Shown: positions 14,161 to 27,592, counted from the stretch's first letter. The stretch is DNA of 64,000 bases from Metridium senile (GCA_949775045.1 OX459104.1:17180431-17244430); one strand, 5' to 3'. Numbers and translations are program-made. The notes: generated by a model not told the origin, from the letters alone.

Positions 14161-14690
14161 AGGTGAAAGTGGTCGCTCACGGGAGATGGTCACTTACGAG
14201 AAACTTAAGACAGGAAGCCCAAAGTATGACAAACAATGCGGTAACACGTAACAACACTGAGGTGCACGTGGTCGCGTACGATATACAGGAAAAAACAATG
14301 AATACGTACAAACACTTGAAACGTTAAGGTTATCGCGGTCGCTTACGAGAGTGGTCGCTTACAAGAGAGAATTATTACTGATTTTTTTATGGGAACAAAG
14401 CGGGAAATTAAAAAGTGGTCGCTTACTTTAAATATAACCGCTTACGTACGATAGTGGTCGTTTACAAACAATGCGGTTTTTGTTTACGATAGTGGTCCTT
14501 TAAGAGAGTGCTCGCTTACAATAGTGGTCGCTTACGATAGTGGTCGCTTACGATAGTGGTCGCTTACGATAGTGGTCGTTTAAGAGTGCTCGATTAGGAG
14601 AATGGTCGCTTACGATAGTGGTCGTTTAAGAGAGTGATCGCTTACAATAGTTGTCCTTATACTTACGATAGTGGTCGCTTCAATATCAAC
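14160..14690. repeat. Degenerate 16-bp tandem repeat (gtggtcgcttacgata)
   Basis: Many copies of 'gtggtcgcttacgata' with indels occur, most regular at 14,525-14,580. A short related stretch exists in the duplicated copy near 52,808-52,845, so the array is expanded mainly here. It is not coding in any frame for more than short distances. Confidence 0.8.
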
Positions 14691-15083
14691 ACATGCACCA
14701 ATAAACTAGAAGTGTATATTAAATCATGTAGCTGAATAGTCCCTAATACATATTTCTTTAAGCTACGAGCCTGTGGTGTCTGTTTATTAAACTAAGCATA
14801 ATATGCATCTCCGATGATAATGCTGACTGCAAAGAGTTACTCTTCGATTGCACAAACACTAAGGTCTTAAAATAATAAAATACGGTGCTGATTTTTCGAT
14901 TTCTACTTGAGATTTGTGACAGATTTGCATCTTCTAGGATAAGGATGTGAAAGCAGGACCCGTCCTATCATGATTCACTCCCTAACTTGCATTGGGGTAT
15001 TTAAAAGAACAATTAGGATGTAAGTAACCCTGGCGGCGACTCCCCTCACTGACTAGTACTGGCTTATAGAGGGGGCGTAAGGA

Positions 15084-15116
15084 GGGGGGGGGGGGGGGGG
15101 GGGGGGGGGGAGGGGG
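15084..15116. repeat. G27 homopolymer with G-rich flank
   Basis: Twenty-seven consecutive G, one A, then five G. The duplicated copy at about 53,799-53,816 has a shorter run. It has G-quadruplex potential, and the exact length is a weak point of any assembly. Confidence 0.85.
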
Positions 15117-15560
15117 TCTGTATACCGCAATACCGCACAAAACATTGGACAAATGCCAAATACCGCAACTTAATTAATTTATCAAAATACCGATACCGCA
15201 ACAACATTACAAAAAATAGCCGTTTTAAATTAAAAACTAAGATTTCATGAAAAAATAATATGTTTGTAAGTATTCCTGACCTTCAAGTGGATATCTGTCA
15301 GTAGAGTAGCTAGACGATTATTAAAACGTACTTCTCGATGCCTAAAATGTATGAATACCGCACACCGCATATTTTTTGAATACCACAATACCACATGTCA
15401 AAATAAAAATTACCGAAATACCGCAACAAAAATGGCTCAATACCGCAAACCTTTCCGTCCCCCTCCTTATACTTACTTAATAAAAATTACCGTAATACCG
15501 CAACAAAAATGGCTCAATACCGCAAACCTTTACGTTCCCCTCCTTATACTTACACACACC
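15117..15560. repeat. Irregular 'ataccgcaa' repeats
   Basis: The motif 'taccgcaa' or 'taccgcac' recurs about fifteen times with variable spacing, and a longer part is tandemly duplicated at 15,400-15,550. It is shared with 53,820-54,160. No gene is seen. Confidence 0.7.
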
Positions 15561-15721
15561 ACATACACACTACACACACTGACCTGCATTAGGGTATTTA
15601 AAAGAAACACAGAGGATGTAACAAACCCTGGCCGTGATTCCCTCACTGACCAGTACTGGCTTGTACCTACACACACCACATACACACTTTGTAAATAAAT
15701 AAAATAAAATAAATAAATAAA

Positions 15722-16616
<895 letters not shown>

Positions 16617-16818
16617 ATAAACTACACACACTAACCTGCTTTAATTTACGAGGACGTCAATGAATTATAGCTTCCTTTGCAGGCAACATCTGAGTCCGAG
16701 ATTGAGTTTCGTGATTTTGGAGTTCCTGTGTTGAAAATTCGAAGACGACGAACCCTGGTTTTTTCCAATATGCCACAGGAAGCCCGCGTCGTGTTTTTTC
16801 TTTTTCTTCGTTTGTAAT

Positions 16819-17025
16819 GGCCCGTTTACACTAGCAATTTTGTCGCGCGACAGGACGCAGCTTTATCCCGCAATTTTGAATAGGCTCAAAGTTAGGATAG
16901 AGAAAGTCTTAGAAAATTGCACTAAATTTGGAGCATGTTCAAAGTAGCGTTGGCAAACCTGCGATAAAATCGCCATTGAAATCGCAGCTCTTGTCGCGCA
17001 ACAAAATTGCTAGTGTAAATGGGCC
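16819..17025. mobile_element. 207-bp MITE with 'ggcccgtttacactagcaat' ends
   Basis: Inverted terminal repeats of about 34 bp start ggcccgtttacactagcaat and end in the complement. The interior is short and non-coding. A second copy lies at 54,931-55,147 inside the duplicated segment. Confidence 0.8.
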
Positions 17026-17247
17026 TTAAGAGATGCTTGCGGAGGAGGCTAAATGAATTACTAGAGGCGCAACAAGCCATGGCCACAGTTAGTAAATGGC
17101 TTATCTAAAATAGCTAACACTGTGAGGCGTTTCTGAAGTAATTCGCATGGAAAGTGCGCCACATAAATTCGATATCATATTATGCATTAGAACATATTTC
17201 ATGATCACATTGTATATAAAATCAATATCATTATCATTGATTTAATA

Positions 17248-17388
17248 GAGTGAAGTCATTTAACCTGTGAAATAGATATTAGACTAATACACCTTACCAG
17301 TCTAGAATGCCATTGTTTTCTTTTGTGTCTATTTGACTATTACACCTTGACTATTTAATTTAGTTTCACGGGCTCAATGTCTTCACTC
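17248..17388. mobile_element. 141-bp MITE, TA-flanked
   Basis: Ends 'gagtgaagtcatttaacctg' and 'gggctcaatgtcttcactc' form imperfect inverted repeats flanked by TA. Copies: 59,940-60,080 (duplicated segment) and partial ones from 17,461 and 61,258. Confidence 0.75.
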
Positions 17389-18032
17389 TATCAGACCCAA
17401 TATAGACATTTAGTTTATCATGGCCTTAATAGGAACTGCAATAAAATAATATTAGCATATGGAGTGAAGTCATTTAACCTGCGAAATAGATATTAGACTA
17501 ATACACCTTAGCAGTCTAGAATTCCATTGTTTTCTTTTGTATCTATTTGACTATTCCACCTTGACTATTTAATATATACAAGCGAGCGAAGCATGGCAGC
17601 AATCCTATTTCAGTTAGCAAGAGGCAAAAAAAGTTCGAGATCTGTTTGGACCACAATGCAATGCGAGTAATGAGAAAACAATAGATCTTTTGTTCTAGCT
17701 ATCCCACAATTCTTTCTACAACAATGCAACTCGTGCTTCGTCTTCGTGCATCAACTCGATAATGTACATACATCTAATTCAAGAAAGGTTGACGGGACGA
17801 ACGGCGATTGGCGATTGCACGACCGAAAGGGACTGAGGGTAATACCATTTTTTTCTTATTCCATTCCAAATTAGCAGCGACACTCCCCCACCCGATTTAT
17901 TTTACATTTCATTAAAGGTGAGCTATATAAATTCCATATCATTATCATTAATAGGCATTCCAAAATCATCATCATGGGTTCAATATCGAGACACAATATA
18001 GACATTTAGCATCTCATGGCCTTGATAAGAAC

Positions 18033-18305
18033 TGCAATAATATAACTACGACACAAATATTCACACATCATCATTTTATTTAAAGACAAAGTTGTTAATT
18101 CTAGTCAAGTACAGCCTTTTCGAAAAGGTTGATGTCATAAAATCATACTAACAAAAGTTAATTATAACTGCAATAATATAATATAACTATGACACAAATA
18201 TTCACACATCATCATTTTATTTAAAGAAAAAGTTGTTAATTCTAGTCAAGTACAGCCTTTTCGAAAAGGTTGATGTTATAAAATCATACTAACAAAAGTT
18301 AATTA
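18033..18305. repeat. 138-bp tandem repeat, two copies
   Basis: Unit containing 'ctagtcaagtacagcc' and 'ttttcgaaaaggttgatg', two copies here. The duplicated segment (61,832-62,375) has four copies. Confidence 0.85.
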
Positions 18306-18603
18306 TCAGTCCGATATGCATTATTGATTACATATTTGTGAATATAGTTTGTGAATATAACACTAATTTTCTACCTAGCTTGTTATTATTATCGTTGACG
18401 TTGACCAAAACTTAATACACAAAATTTGTTATACACTAGAAAATTAACTATATTTTATATATATAGTGTTTGTACTCAATTCGTCACAAGTGTGAGGTTC
18501 GAGTCCTATGATATTGACCAATACTGGTCACTAATTATGAAATATTAAATACCAGCAAATGAATAATACACCTATATTTACAAGTTCGTTCTCGCAGCTA
18601 AAT

Positions 18604-18845
18604 CTACAGTCCACACTCTAAAGCCTGCAAAGGATGTCGGTTATGTCAATATAATTTAATTTGTGATTTCTTAAACAAATATTGAAAAATGAAATATTTG
18701 TTTCATCATCTACCACTGCAACAAACTTGTTATGGTCATATAACACAAACACGTACAACCAAAATATGCTATGAATATATCGATAACAAAAGAAGAAATA
18801 CCGACATCCTTTGTATATGTGAGTTTTTTAGAGTGTTGAGTGTAG
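18604..18845. mobile_element. 242-bp TIR element
   Basis: Ends 'ctacagtccacactctaaag' and a diverged complement ('gagtgttgagtgtag') with 'ggatgtcgg/ccgacatcc' inside. A better preserved relative is at 42,459-42,776, and a right-truncated copy starts at 62,682. It lies just downstream of the ankyrin exon, probably in its intron. Confidence 0.6.
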
Positions 18846-18902
18846 CTTTGAATGCGGTAACGATAATGATTTTCTTAAAGATGACAATCAATAAATAAAA
18901 AC

Positions 18903-21489
18903 CTGCTTTTACAAGATCGTTTACAAGTTCTATAAGTTCTTGTTGGTCGTCTTTAGCACTATACGTGTATGGTAAACTCTTATACTCATTCCTGTCAAGA
19001 TAATGATCAAACCTTTCTTTCCCTGCTTCAAGAGCATACATTAATGGCATTTTCCTTTCTTTATCTGCAGCATTGACATTAGCACCAGCTTTTATGAGAA
19101 GTTTCGCTACCTCGTTATTTTTTTGATTTAGCAGCATACATTAATGGCATTTTTTCCAATCTATTTACAGCATTAACCCCCGCACCAGCTTCAATGAGAA
19201 GTTCCGCCACTTTGTTATTTTCTGATTCAGCAGCATACATTAATGGCGTTTGGCTATCTTCATCTACAGCATTAACGTTAGCACCAGCTTTTATGAGAAG
19301 TTTCGCTACCTCGTTCTTTTCTGATTCAGCAGCATACATTAATGGCGTTTTCTTCGACTTACCTACAGCATAAACAATAGCACCGTATTTTAAAATTAAT
19401 TTCACTACCTCACTATTACCTGATTCAGCAGCATACATTAATGGCGTTTTCCTATATTTATCTACAGCATTGACATTAGCACCAGCTTCTATGAGAAGTT
19501 TTGCCACCTCTTTATTTCCTGGTGTAGCAGCATACATTAATGGTGTTTTCCTTTCTTTATCTGCAGCATTGACATTAGCACCAGCTTTTATGAGAAGTTT
19601 CGCTACCTCGTTATTTTTTGATTTAGCAGCATACATTAATGGCGTTTTTACAAATCTATTTACAGCATTAACTTCCGCCCCAGCTTCAATGAGAAGTTCC
19701 GCCACTTTGTTATTTTCTGATTCAGCAGCATACATTAATGGTGTTTTCATATTATCATCTGCAGCATTGACGTTAGCACCAGCTTCAATGAGAAGTTTCG
19801 CTACCTCGTAATGTTTTGATTTAGCAGCATACATTAATGGCGTTCTGTTATGTTCATCTACAGCATTAACATCAGCACCAGCTTCAATGAGAAGTTTCGC
19901 TACCTCGTTCTTTTCTGATTCAGCAGCATACATTAATGGTGTTTTCATATTATCATCTGCAGCATTGACGTTAGCACCAGCTTCAATGAGAAGTTTCGCT
20001 ACCTCGTAATGTTTTGATTTAGCAGCATACATTAATGGCGTTCTGTTATGTTCATCTACAGCATTAACATCAGCACCAGCTTCAATGAGAAGTTTCGCTA
20101 CCTCGTTCTTTTCTGATTCAGCAGCATACATTAATGGCGTTTTCCTATATTTATCTACAGCATTGACATTAGCACCAGCTTCTATGAGAAGTTTTGCCAC
20201 CTCTTTATTTCCTGGTGTAGCAGCATACATTAATGGTGTTTTCCTTTCTTTATCTGCAGCATTGACATTAGCACCAGCTTTTATGAGAAGTTTCGCTACC
20301 TCGTTATTTTTTGATTTAGCAGCATACATTAATGGCGTTTTTACAAATCTATTTACAGCATTAACTTCCGCCCCAGCTTCAATGAGAAGTTCCGCCACTT
20401 TGTTATTTTCTGATTCAGCAGCATACATTAATGGTGTTTTCATATTATCATCTGCAGCATTGACGTTAGCACCAGCTTCAATGAGAAGTTTCGCTACCTC
20501 GTAATGTTTTGATTTAGCAGCATACATTAATGGCGTTCTGTTATGTTCATCTACAGCATTAACATCAGCACCAGCTTCAATGAGAAGTTTCGCTACCTCG
20601 TTCTTTTCTGATTCAGCAGCATACATTAATGGCGTTTTCCTATATTTATCTACAGCATTGACATTAGCACCAGCTTCTATGAGAAGTTTCGCCACCTCGT
20701 TCTGTTCTGATTCAGCAGCATACATTAATGGCGTTTGGCTATCTTCATCTACAGCATTAACGTTAGCACCAGCTTTTATGAGAAGTTTCGCTACCTCGTT
20801 CTTTTCTGATTCAGCAGCATACATTAATGGCGTTTTCTTCGACTTACCTACAGCATAAACACTAGCACCGTATTTTAAAATTAATTTCACTACCTCACTA
20901 TTACCTGATTTAGCAGCATACAATAATGTTGGTTCCTCATTTTTATCTACAAAATTAGCTCGAGCACCAGACTCTAAGAGTAAATTCACTACCTCCCTGT
21001 TTCCTAATTCAGCAGCATACATTAATGGCGTTTTATCCCAATTTTTAAGAGCATTAACTTCCGCACCAGCGTCAATGAGAAGTTTTGCCACCACGTAATT
21101 TCCTGATCTAGCAGCATACATTAATGGCGTTGTATCGGATTCATCAGGGATGTTAACGTCAGCACCAGCCTTTACCAGAATTTCAACAAGAACATCTCTT
21201 CCCACTTCGATGGCAAATATTAATGGTGTTTTTCCTTGTGTATCTTGCACATTTAGATTTGCCGAAGTTTCAAATAAGGCATGTACAATCGCATCAATGG
21301 GATCGGAAATGTCAAGGGTGATTTTCCCATCAATAACTGTAACACCTCTAGCTTTAGTGAGCAATTTCTTTATGACTTTCCATTCGATCATACCAGGTAC
21401 AAATGCAATAGGTTTTGTTTGTTTTGCTGTGTCTTTAAGATATAGGCCTACATTCATCACTTGTGTCGATATGGAACTTGTACAAGGTG
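18903..21489 (-). CDS. Ankyrin-repeat protein, large internal exon with a frameshift
   Basis: This minus-strand exon encodes about 860 residues. It opens with a module containing WKVIKKLLTKARG and GKITLDISDPIDAIV, followed by at least 22 ankyrin repeats of 33 residues (consensus TPLMYAAES-N-EVAKLLIEAG). Ankyrin repeats are protein-binding scaffolds; the partner is unknown. The proposed acceptor is 'tttttaatgtttcag' (AG at 21,490-21,491) and the donor is 'gcag|gttttt' (GT at 18,901-18,902). Both borders give phase 1 once one base is discounted. Seven T at 19,118-19,124, where the sister repeat at 19,615 has six, shift the frame: the main frame stops at 19,115 and the array continues in another frame to 18,903. 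The upstream open extension to 21,592 is probably intron. The ankyrin identity is certain; exon borders are inference. Confidence 0.85.
19430..20620 (-). repeat. Higher-order duplication inside the ankyrin array
   Basis: Repeats 7-11 recur as repeats 14-18 at an offset of 693 bp (seven 99-bp repeats), with no amino-acid difference. Repeats 12-13 are a further copy of 7-8. Repeats 19-22 echo 4, 5, 9 and 10. This is the pattern of recent unequal crossing-over. Confidence 0.9.
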
Positions 21490-21821
21490 CTGAAACATTA
21501 AAAAGCATAATGTAAATATGAGACTGTGATATGTTTTTCTGTGAGAATGGAAATGATAAACAACCAATAAAACCGACTAACCAACAAACCAATCGTTAAT
21601 ATGACGGACCATTAAATTGTCTACACAGAACAGATAATCATATATGCTCGTGCATCAACAAGTTATTAACCGGCTATAGAACTGTCAGTTCATATTTGGG
21701 GGGGAGGGGGGGTGGGTGATTTACTTATCCCATTGGTACGTCCTTGGTCAATGGTCAACCTATCAAGTTAAAGAGCCAGCAAAAGGACACATTTTGACAC
21801 ATCAATAATCAAAACAATAGA

Positions 21822-21975
21822 CCGTATCGAAATATGGTGGCCAATTTTAATAACTATTGTTCTTGACTGGGTAGCCTCGTGTTCACGTTGAAACACAATG
21901 GAGTTTTCACATGTATACGAGGCTAGTCAGTCAAGAACAATAGTTATTAAAATTGGACGCCATATTTCGATTCGG
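21822..21975. repeat. Foldback element, about 154 bp
   Basis: Arms of about 55 bp ('ttttaataactattgttctt' and its complement) surround a short loop. Non-coding. A G-rich stretch precedes it near 21,698-21,716. Confidence 0.75.
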
Positions 21976-22430
21976 TGTATAACCAAACGAGCAATAAGTG
22001 CGTGGGTAATTGTCAGTAATAATAATGACAACATTAAATGTTAAGTTATGTTTAAAGTGCACCTGACGCCCTTCATGATATTTTGCACACATCGCACAGA
22101 ATGGCTATTGGACATTTACTTACGGCGCTTAAATTGGCAAAATAGGCATACATATGAATTAAGTAGTGTCTTAGATATCTCTGATTGGTTGGTTATTGAT
22201 TGGTTATTGTCTTCTATCTAATCTCGAGCACAAGTTAGCCGAATTCAACGCATTATTGCCCTTTTGTTCGTTTAATCCTATCTTTTGTTTGATGCCTGGC
22301 AAAAATTTAACCACAATATTAGCGATCGAATTTTGCCAGCACGGCCTGAATAAATTTATAAAATAAATTCCTCGTCAAAATATTTTTATATTAGTTGTTA
22401 TTCACCCCAAAAAGCCGTTTATTACAGAAA

Positions 22431-22795
22431 ATAAAGTATAACCACAGTGTTTTATGCCAAACTCGTGTTTGACCGTTAAGCATAGCAACGCTGTGTAGTA
22501 ACAGTAACAAATCGAAAACAACTAAACAGAACTAAATGTTCGACCATAAAATGAAAACTAACCTTAGTAAGTGAAAGTTATCGAACTAAGTAACCAAAAC
22601 CAGTGAATATGATAAAGTATAACCACAGTGTTTTATGTCAAACTCGTGTTTGACCGTAAGCTCAGCATAGCAACGCTGTGTAGTAACAGTAAACAAATCG
22701 AAAACAACTAAACAGAACTAAATGTTCGAACATAAAGTGAAAAAGTTAACTTTATTCAATCAAATTTATTGAACTAAGTAACCAAAACCAGTGGC
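22431..22795. repeat. 181-bp tandem duplication
   Basis: Two copies of a unit starting 'ataaagtataaccacagtg', offset 181 bp, with a few differences. No coding potential is seen. Confidence 0.8.
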
Positions 22796-23700
22796 TATTT
22801 AACCAATTACAATATATGACTTAGCTTAAAGCAAAATAGGATGTAAAATACAGTCACGAGTCAAATTGCCAAAAAGTCAAATTGCAATAGTCAGAAATTA
22901 ACAACAAGCGAAACTACCCTGCTGATCAAAATCTCTACTTTAGTCTCTGAAAAAAACCTGACCTTTCCAAGACTGAATAATTGAAAAAGTAACTAAATAA
23001 CGTACATAATTAAAGGTTTATTAATTAAAGCCAAACGGGCTGAAAATATGCGCTAATGATCACAAAACCTGTGACAAGTGATCTTTTAGTGAAAACTAAC
23101 TGCCTTCACTACAATAATCTCAACGTTTGTTTGTCAATTCATTCAGCTAGACGGACAGCGTAGCAGAATCGTTGGTCCACAGGTAGTTTGACAAAAGTAG
23201 AAAACAAACGTCATGCCGAATAGATATATACTAGTCAGTATAGTCAGTCAGTACTGACTATTTCAGTAACTGATGAATAACACAAGTTGTTAGTCAAAGT
23301 CTGCTATCTTTCAACTTCGCCTTAAGCAGAGTTAAGTTTAAGTCATCTTCATGCTAAGAATGAAGAAAGTAAAAGCTATATGGGAAAATAAACGATTAGA
23401 GAATGATAAGTAAAACCATAGTTTACGTGTAATTGGCTTTGTCGTTTCTCAATGAGTTTCTCTTTGTTTTTAAAGACAAAAGAGTTATTAGAGCCGGCAT
23501 GATAATCACAGAAAACAAAAGACCTGTCTAATTGGATGACGCTCTGGGAATTCAGTATTCGACGACTTAGTACGGCTCATTTGCAAAAATAATGGGCTGA
23601 ATATTCAGGTTGAAAAACGGAAACTTTATAAACATCAAAATGATCCAAGAAAGAGTACAAAACGTTCATCAGAACAAGATCTTAATATCGAAAAATTCCC
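22796..23700. other. No recognisable gene
   Basis: AT-rich sequence with stops in all frames. The only small structure noted is 'tagtcagtatagtcagtcag' iteration near 23,234-23,260. Confidence 0.5.
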
Positions 23701-23708
23701 CAATTACG

Positions 23709-26095
23709 TTTATTTTATTTATTTTATTTTTATTTTATTTTAATCAATTTGCCACAATGGCAGGGATAGAGACACAGGGCAGGGCCCCAATTGCTTGGCA
23801 ATATCCCCTAAGAAATAAGATATAACGGAAAGGTATAATGAAATACAGATAATAAGCTGTATGAATGACAGCTTACGCCAATTACTGAACGAAATTACAA
23901 AAATAAATACAAGGGAAAACAGCCAAAGGTAAAGACAGTTTATGGTGGCTGGTACATTTGCAGTTCTTTATAATATATATTGTGTAGGTGTTCTTTGAAC
24001 TGTTTCAAGTGGAGATTCTTGAAATGTGATGGCAAATTGTTCCAAAGCTTTTTAAAGCTTAAAAGACTCTTGGGAAAAAGGAACACATATAGTAGTTTTG
24101 TTTGTGTGAGCTAATCATACGATAATTATTTGGATCATAATTTCGGGTCTTGTATTTTGAATAGATAGGAGTGATATATTTGCTTAAGTCTATGTCCATA
24201 GTTCCCGTATGTAACTTGAGGAATTGAGTTAGGTCTGTGATGTCCCGTCTGTATTCCAAAGGAAGTATGTTGAGAGTTCGTAGTCGGTCAGCATAGGACA
24301 CATCTTTGGGGTAATTTAGTATGAATTTTGTAGCACGTCTTTGTACGTTTTCGAGCAGTCTTTTGTGTTTTGCAGTGTGTGGGGACCACAGGCTTGAGCA
24401 GTACTCCAGTTGCGGACGTACCAGGGAACAGTAAAGTAGTTTTCTAGTTGAGTGATCAGAAAGCTCTCGACCGCAAACGCGTTTAACCAGACCAAGGGTT
24501 CTATTGGCTTTGCTGGTAATTTGTTCAATATGGGTTGTCCACTGTAGATCGTCAGAGATTGTTATACCCAGGTCTTTAGTGTGCGACATATTTGCAAGCT
24601 CGTGTTGACCAAGGAAATACTTTTTGATATTGACATCATCTTTTATCCTTTTCTTTGACATGTGTAACGTTTTGCATTTGTCAGTGTTGAATGCCATTTT
24701 CCATGTAAGGCTCCAATTATGTAAGTTGGTCAGATCTTGCTGTAAGTGATGTTGGGAACTTACAGTGTCCATAGCTATGTACATTTTTGTGTCATCAGCA
24801 AACAGAGCGATGTTAGAATTGCACGAAAGGCAGGATGGCATGTCATTAACGTATACTATGAACAAAAGTGGACAAAATATAGACCCCTGGGGGACTCCAG
24901 ATGTAACTTTGAGCCAATTAGATGATGCACCGTTAAGGACAACACGTTGGAGTCTATCCGTCAGATAATTACCAAACCAATTGAATAATGGACCTGAAAT
25001 TCCGTGTCGTTGTAATTTTTGTAATAGAAGATGATGTGCCACCCTGTCGAAAGCTTTTGATAGATCTAAGTGTATTGCATCCACTTCATTCCCTCCTGCA
25101 CATGCGTCGAATATATCGTGGTAGACTTCTATTAACTGTGTCGTTGTTGAGCGTCCCTTCAAGAAACCATGTTGTAAATGGTATAGTTGAGGGGAGAAAT
25201 GTGGGTAGCAGTGGTTGAAGATGCAGCGTTCAAGAACTTTTGAGAGGATGCAGAGTAGAGAGATAGGTCTGTAATTCAGTGTTAGAGATGGGTCTTCTTT
25301 TTTAAAAACAGGTGTAATGTTAGCTTTTTTTCCAGTTTGAGGGTACAATCCCAGTGGTCAAAGACAGATTAAATAAGCGACAGATGGACGGGCTAATCTC
25401 AGACGCAGTTTCCTTTAGTAGAGTTGCTGGTATATCGTCAGGTCCAGATGCTTTCTTAGTATCAAGACTGTTTATCACCTTAAGTACCTCAGCGACAGAG
25501 ATTGATATCGAGGCAAGTGTGTTAGTTGGAGTAGGCACTGTAGAAAAGTCAATGTTGTCAGTAGAAGGATCAGCTGGTGTAAATACAGAATAAAAGAAGG
25601 AATTCAGTAAGGTGGCTTTTTCCTTGTCGTCAGTGATAAATTTGTTGCCGTCCCTTATAAACTGGGGAGATGATGATTGCGATACCGAAGACTTAACATA
25701 AGACCAAAAGCGTTTAGGGTTGTCTGATAGTGATTGTTTTGCCTTATTTGCATGTTCTTTGCGCTTTAGAGACATCATACGTTTTGTTTCTCGACGAACT
25801 TTTTTAAACTCTTGTAAATCGAAGTCAGATCCTGATTTACGAGCTTTTTTACGGATTTTTTCTTTTGTTCTAATAAGAGACGAAAGTTCTTTGTCTATCC
25901 ATGGATGGTTGAATGCGTTACGCAGATTGATTTTAGGCACGTGCTCATCAACAGCACAGAGGAACATGTCACACCAGTTGGTAAGTGAAGCGTTAACGTC
26001 GTCCTCGACAAAGCAGAGGTCCCACGGGGCGTTTTTACATTCATATTTTCTTCTTTTGGTAGATACTTTTGAGGGGCCTTCCATCTCCCTTGCGC
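23709..26095 (-). mobile_element. 5'-truncated non-LTR retrotransposon (RT copy 1)
   Basis: The minus-strand element ends in an (AAAAT)n tail at 23,709-23,742, followed upstream by a 3' UTR and a long RT region. The 5' end lies near 26,095; no endonuclease domain is present. The tail and truncation are typical of jockey/CR1-superfamily elements. Confidence 0.8.
24059..26084 (-). pseudogene. Non-LTR reverse transcriptase with one frameshift
   Basis: The first frame (25,320-26,084) covers the linker before RT, ending at SGPDDIP and GIVPSNWKK. The second frame (24,059-25,348) holds the RT core: NYRPISLL, HLDLSKAFDRV, SGVPQGS, and the catalytic ALFADDTK, followed by the thumb region and a C-terminal YSKYKTRNY motif. 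The frames join at seven T on the plus strand (25,325-25,331); one base fewer would restore a continuous frame. All catalytic aspartates are present, so the copy is either slightly decayed or carries an assembly error. Because of 5' truncation it could not move by itself in either case. Confidence 0.9.
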
Positions 26096-26205
26096 TTATT
26101 TCTATTTATAGAGTTTTCATTTGTTGTTATCTCTTCATAAAAGTTTCTCTCTATCTCTTCCTGGTGTTTGAGAAGTCGTGTTAATGCCTTTTGTACATTT
26201 GGTAC

Positions 26206-26543
<338 letters not shown>

Positions 26544-26682
26544 ACTTTAACCTGGTCTCAACAGTTGGACTTGATCAAGGTACAATAAGATAAAATAAAA
26601 ATTTAATGAAACAAAAAAATACATTATAAACTCATTTCGTTAAACCGAAAAATTTCTTTTCAAATAGCAATTACATCTAACA

Positions 26683-26933
26683 CTAACGAGTATAGGGATT
26701 ATAAGTTTCGTAGTTAATTACACTTTGTTTTGGAATTTCTTCCTGTACAAATAGTTTGTTATGTAGAAATTTCCTTTGCTGTATTGCTGATTCAGTTGCA
26801 GCTTCCTCCCAGCTATAGTCATTATTATCCAAAAGGTTTTGCTTTTTGGCCATGATCTTTTTATAAGTAAGATCTCTTCTCAAATGATGCATCCATGTCA
26901 GTTGTTTGTGTAGAACTTCCCTTAGCTATGGAC
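26683..26933 (-). CDS. Unrecognised terminal-exon-like open frame
   Basis: The minus-strand frame is open from the edge of the TIR element at 26,934 down to a TAG at 26,683-26,685, reading REVLHKQLTWMHHLRRDL and ending QEEIPKQSVINYETYNPYTR. Composition is protein-like (charged, few low-complexity runs), but I recognise no family. The neighbouring TIR element may have cut off the 5' part. Confidence 0.35.
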
Positions 26934-26934
26934 A

Positions 26935-27592
26935 GTGATGATAGATTGGCAAATTCGGACTCTGTTCGCTTGCTATCCGACTCCGTTTGACTAGGAATAA
27001 AGATTGCGTTACCGTATTATTTTTTGAATTTAGTTCGGCCGTTATTTTGATACATGGAGAACGCATTCACAAGAACATTTTATTATAAGCCTTGTGCTTT
27101 AATAGAAACGAGCAATGCATAAGAATTTTATTATCTTGTGCAAGGTGGCAACCACTGCTGTCGAAAGACCGATTTGGGGAAGTTTATAAAGAAGGTTTTC
27201 ACCAATGTACCAAAATACAGATTGAGACAAGTTGATGGTTCCCGAGGATGGGCAATTCATTACGGTTTGAACGCTAGTAGCGACTTATTTGTTTACTTGA
27301 AACTTTTCTTCAGCTTGAAAGTAGCGACTGATTATGAAATAGTAAATCACCGTACGTTAGTTTTTTAAACGTTGCGTTAGTTTTTATTTTAAATACGTTT
27401 TCTAAATCTCTTTTACTTAAAATCATGAAACCGTACTCAAATGAATGATTAATTTTATAACGTAGGTTTAATGTTATGAATACCGGTACTTCACTTCGGG
27501 TAGTGCTGATTATCGACCGAACGAGTAGTTGTGTTTTCGGATAGCAAGCGAACAGAGTCCGAACTTGCCAATCTATCATCACTGTCCATAGC
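26935..27592. mobile_element. 658-bp TIR element carrying an exon-like segment
   Basis: The ends are inverted repeats of about 60 bp (gctatggacagtgatgatag and complement, one or two mismatches). It encodes no transposase and is therefore non-autonomous. The interior contains an open exon-like stretch (27,138 onward). Confidence 0.8.
27138..27368 (+). CDS. Exon-like open frame inside the TIR element
   Basis: The frame reads GGNHCCRKTDLGKFIKKVF, then TNVPKYRLRQVDGSRGWAIH. A possible acceptor ('ttttattatcttgtgcaag') precedes it. The pattern LGK-I--VF-NV followed by arginines and an aromatic/His-Tyr-Gly-Leu end is faintly like an RFX-type winged helix, but the match is too short to assign. It could be a captured host exon or chance. 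Confidence 0.3.
   Translation: MQGGNHCCRKTDLGKFIKKVFTNVPKYRLRQVDGSRGWAIHYGLNASSDLFVYLKLFFSLKVATDYEIVNHRTLVF

Noticed and set aside
18480..18540. Possible tRNA B box 'ggttcgagtcc' (also near 62,566)
   Set aside because: No A box at the right distance and no cloverleaf can be drawn.
19470..20858. Plus-strand frames rich in 'AAYINGVF'
   Set aside because: Antisense shadows of the ankyrin repeats.
24765..26184. Plus-strand frames across the retrotransposon
   Set aside because: Antisense shadows of the reverse transcriptase.
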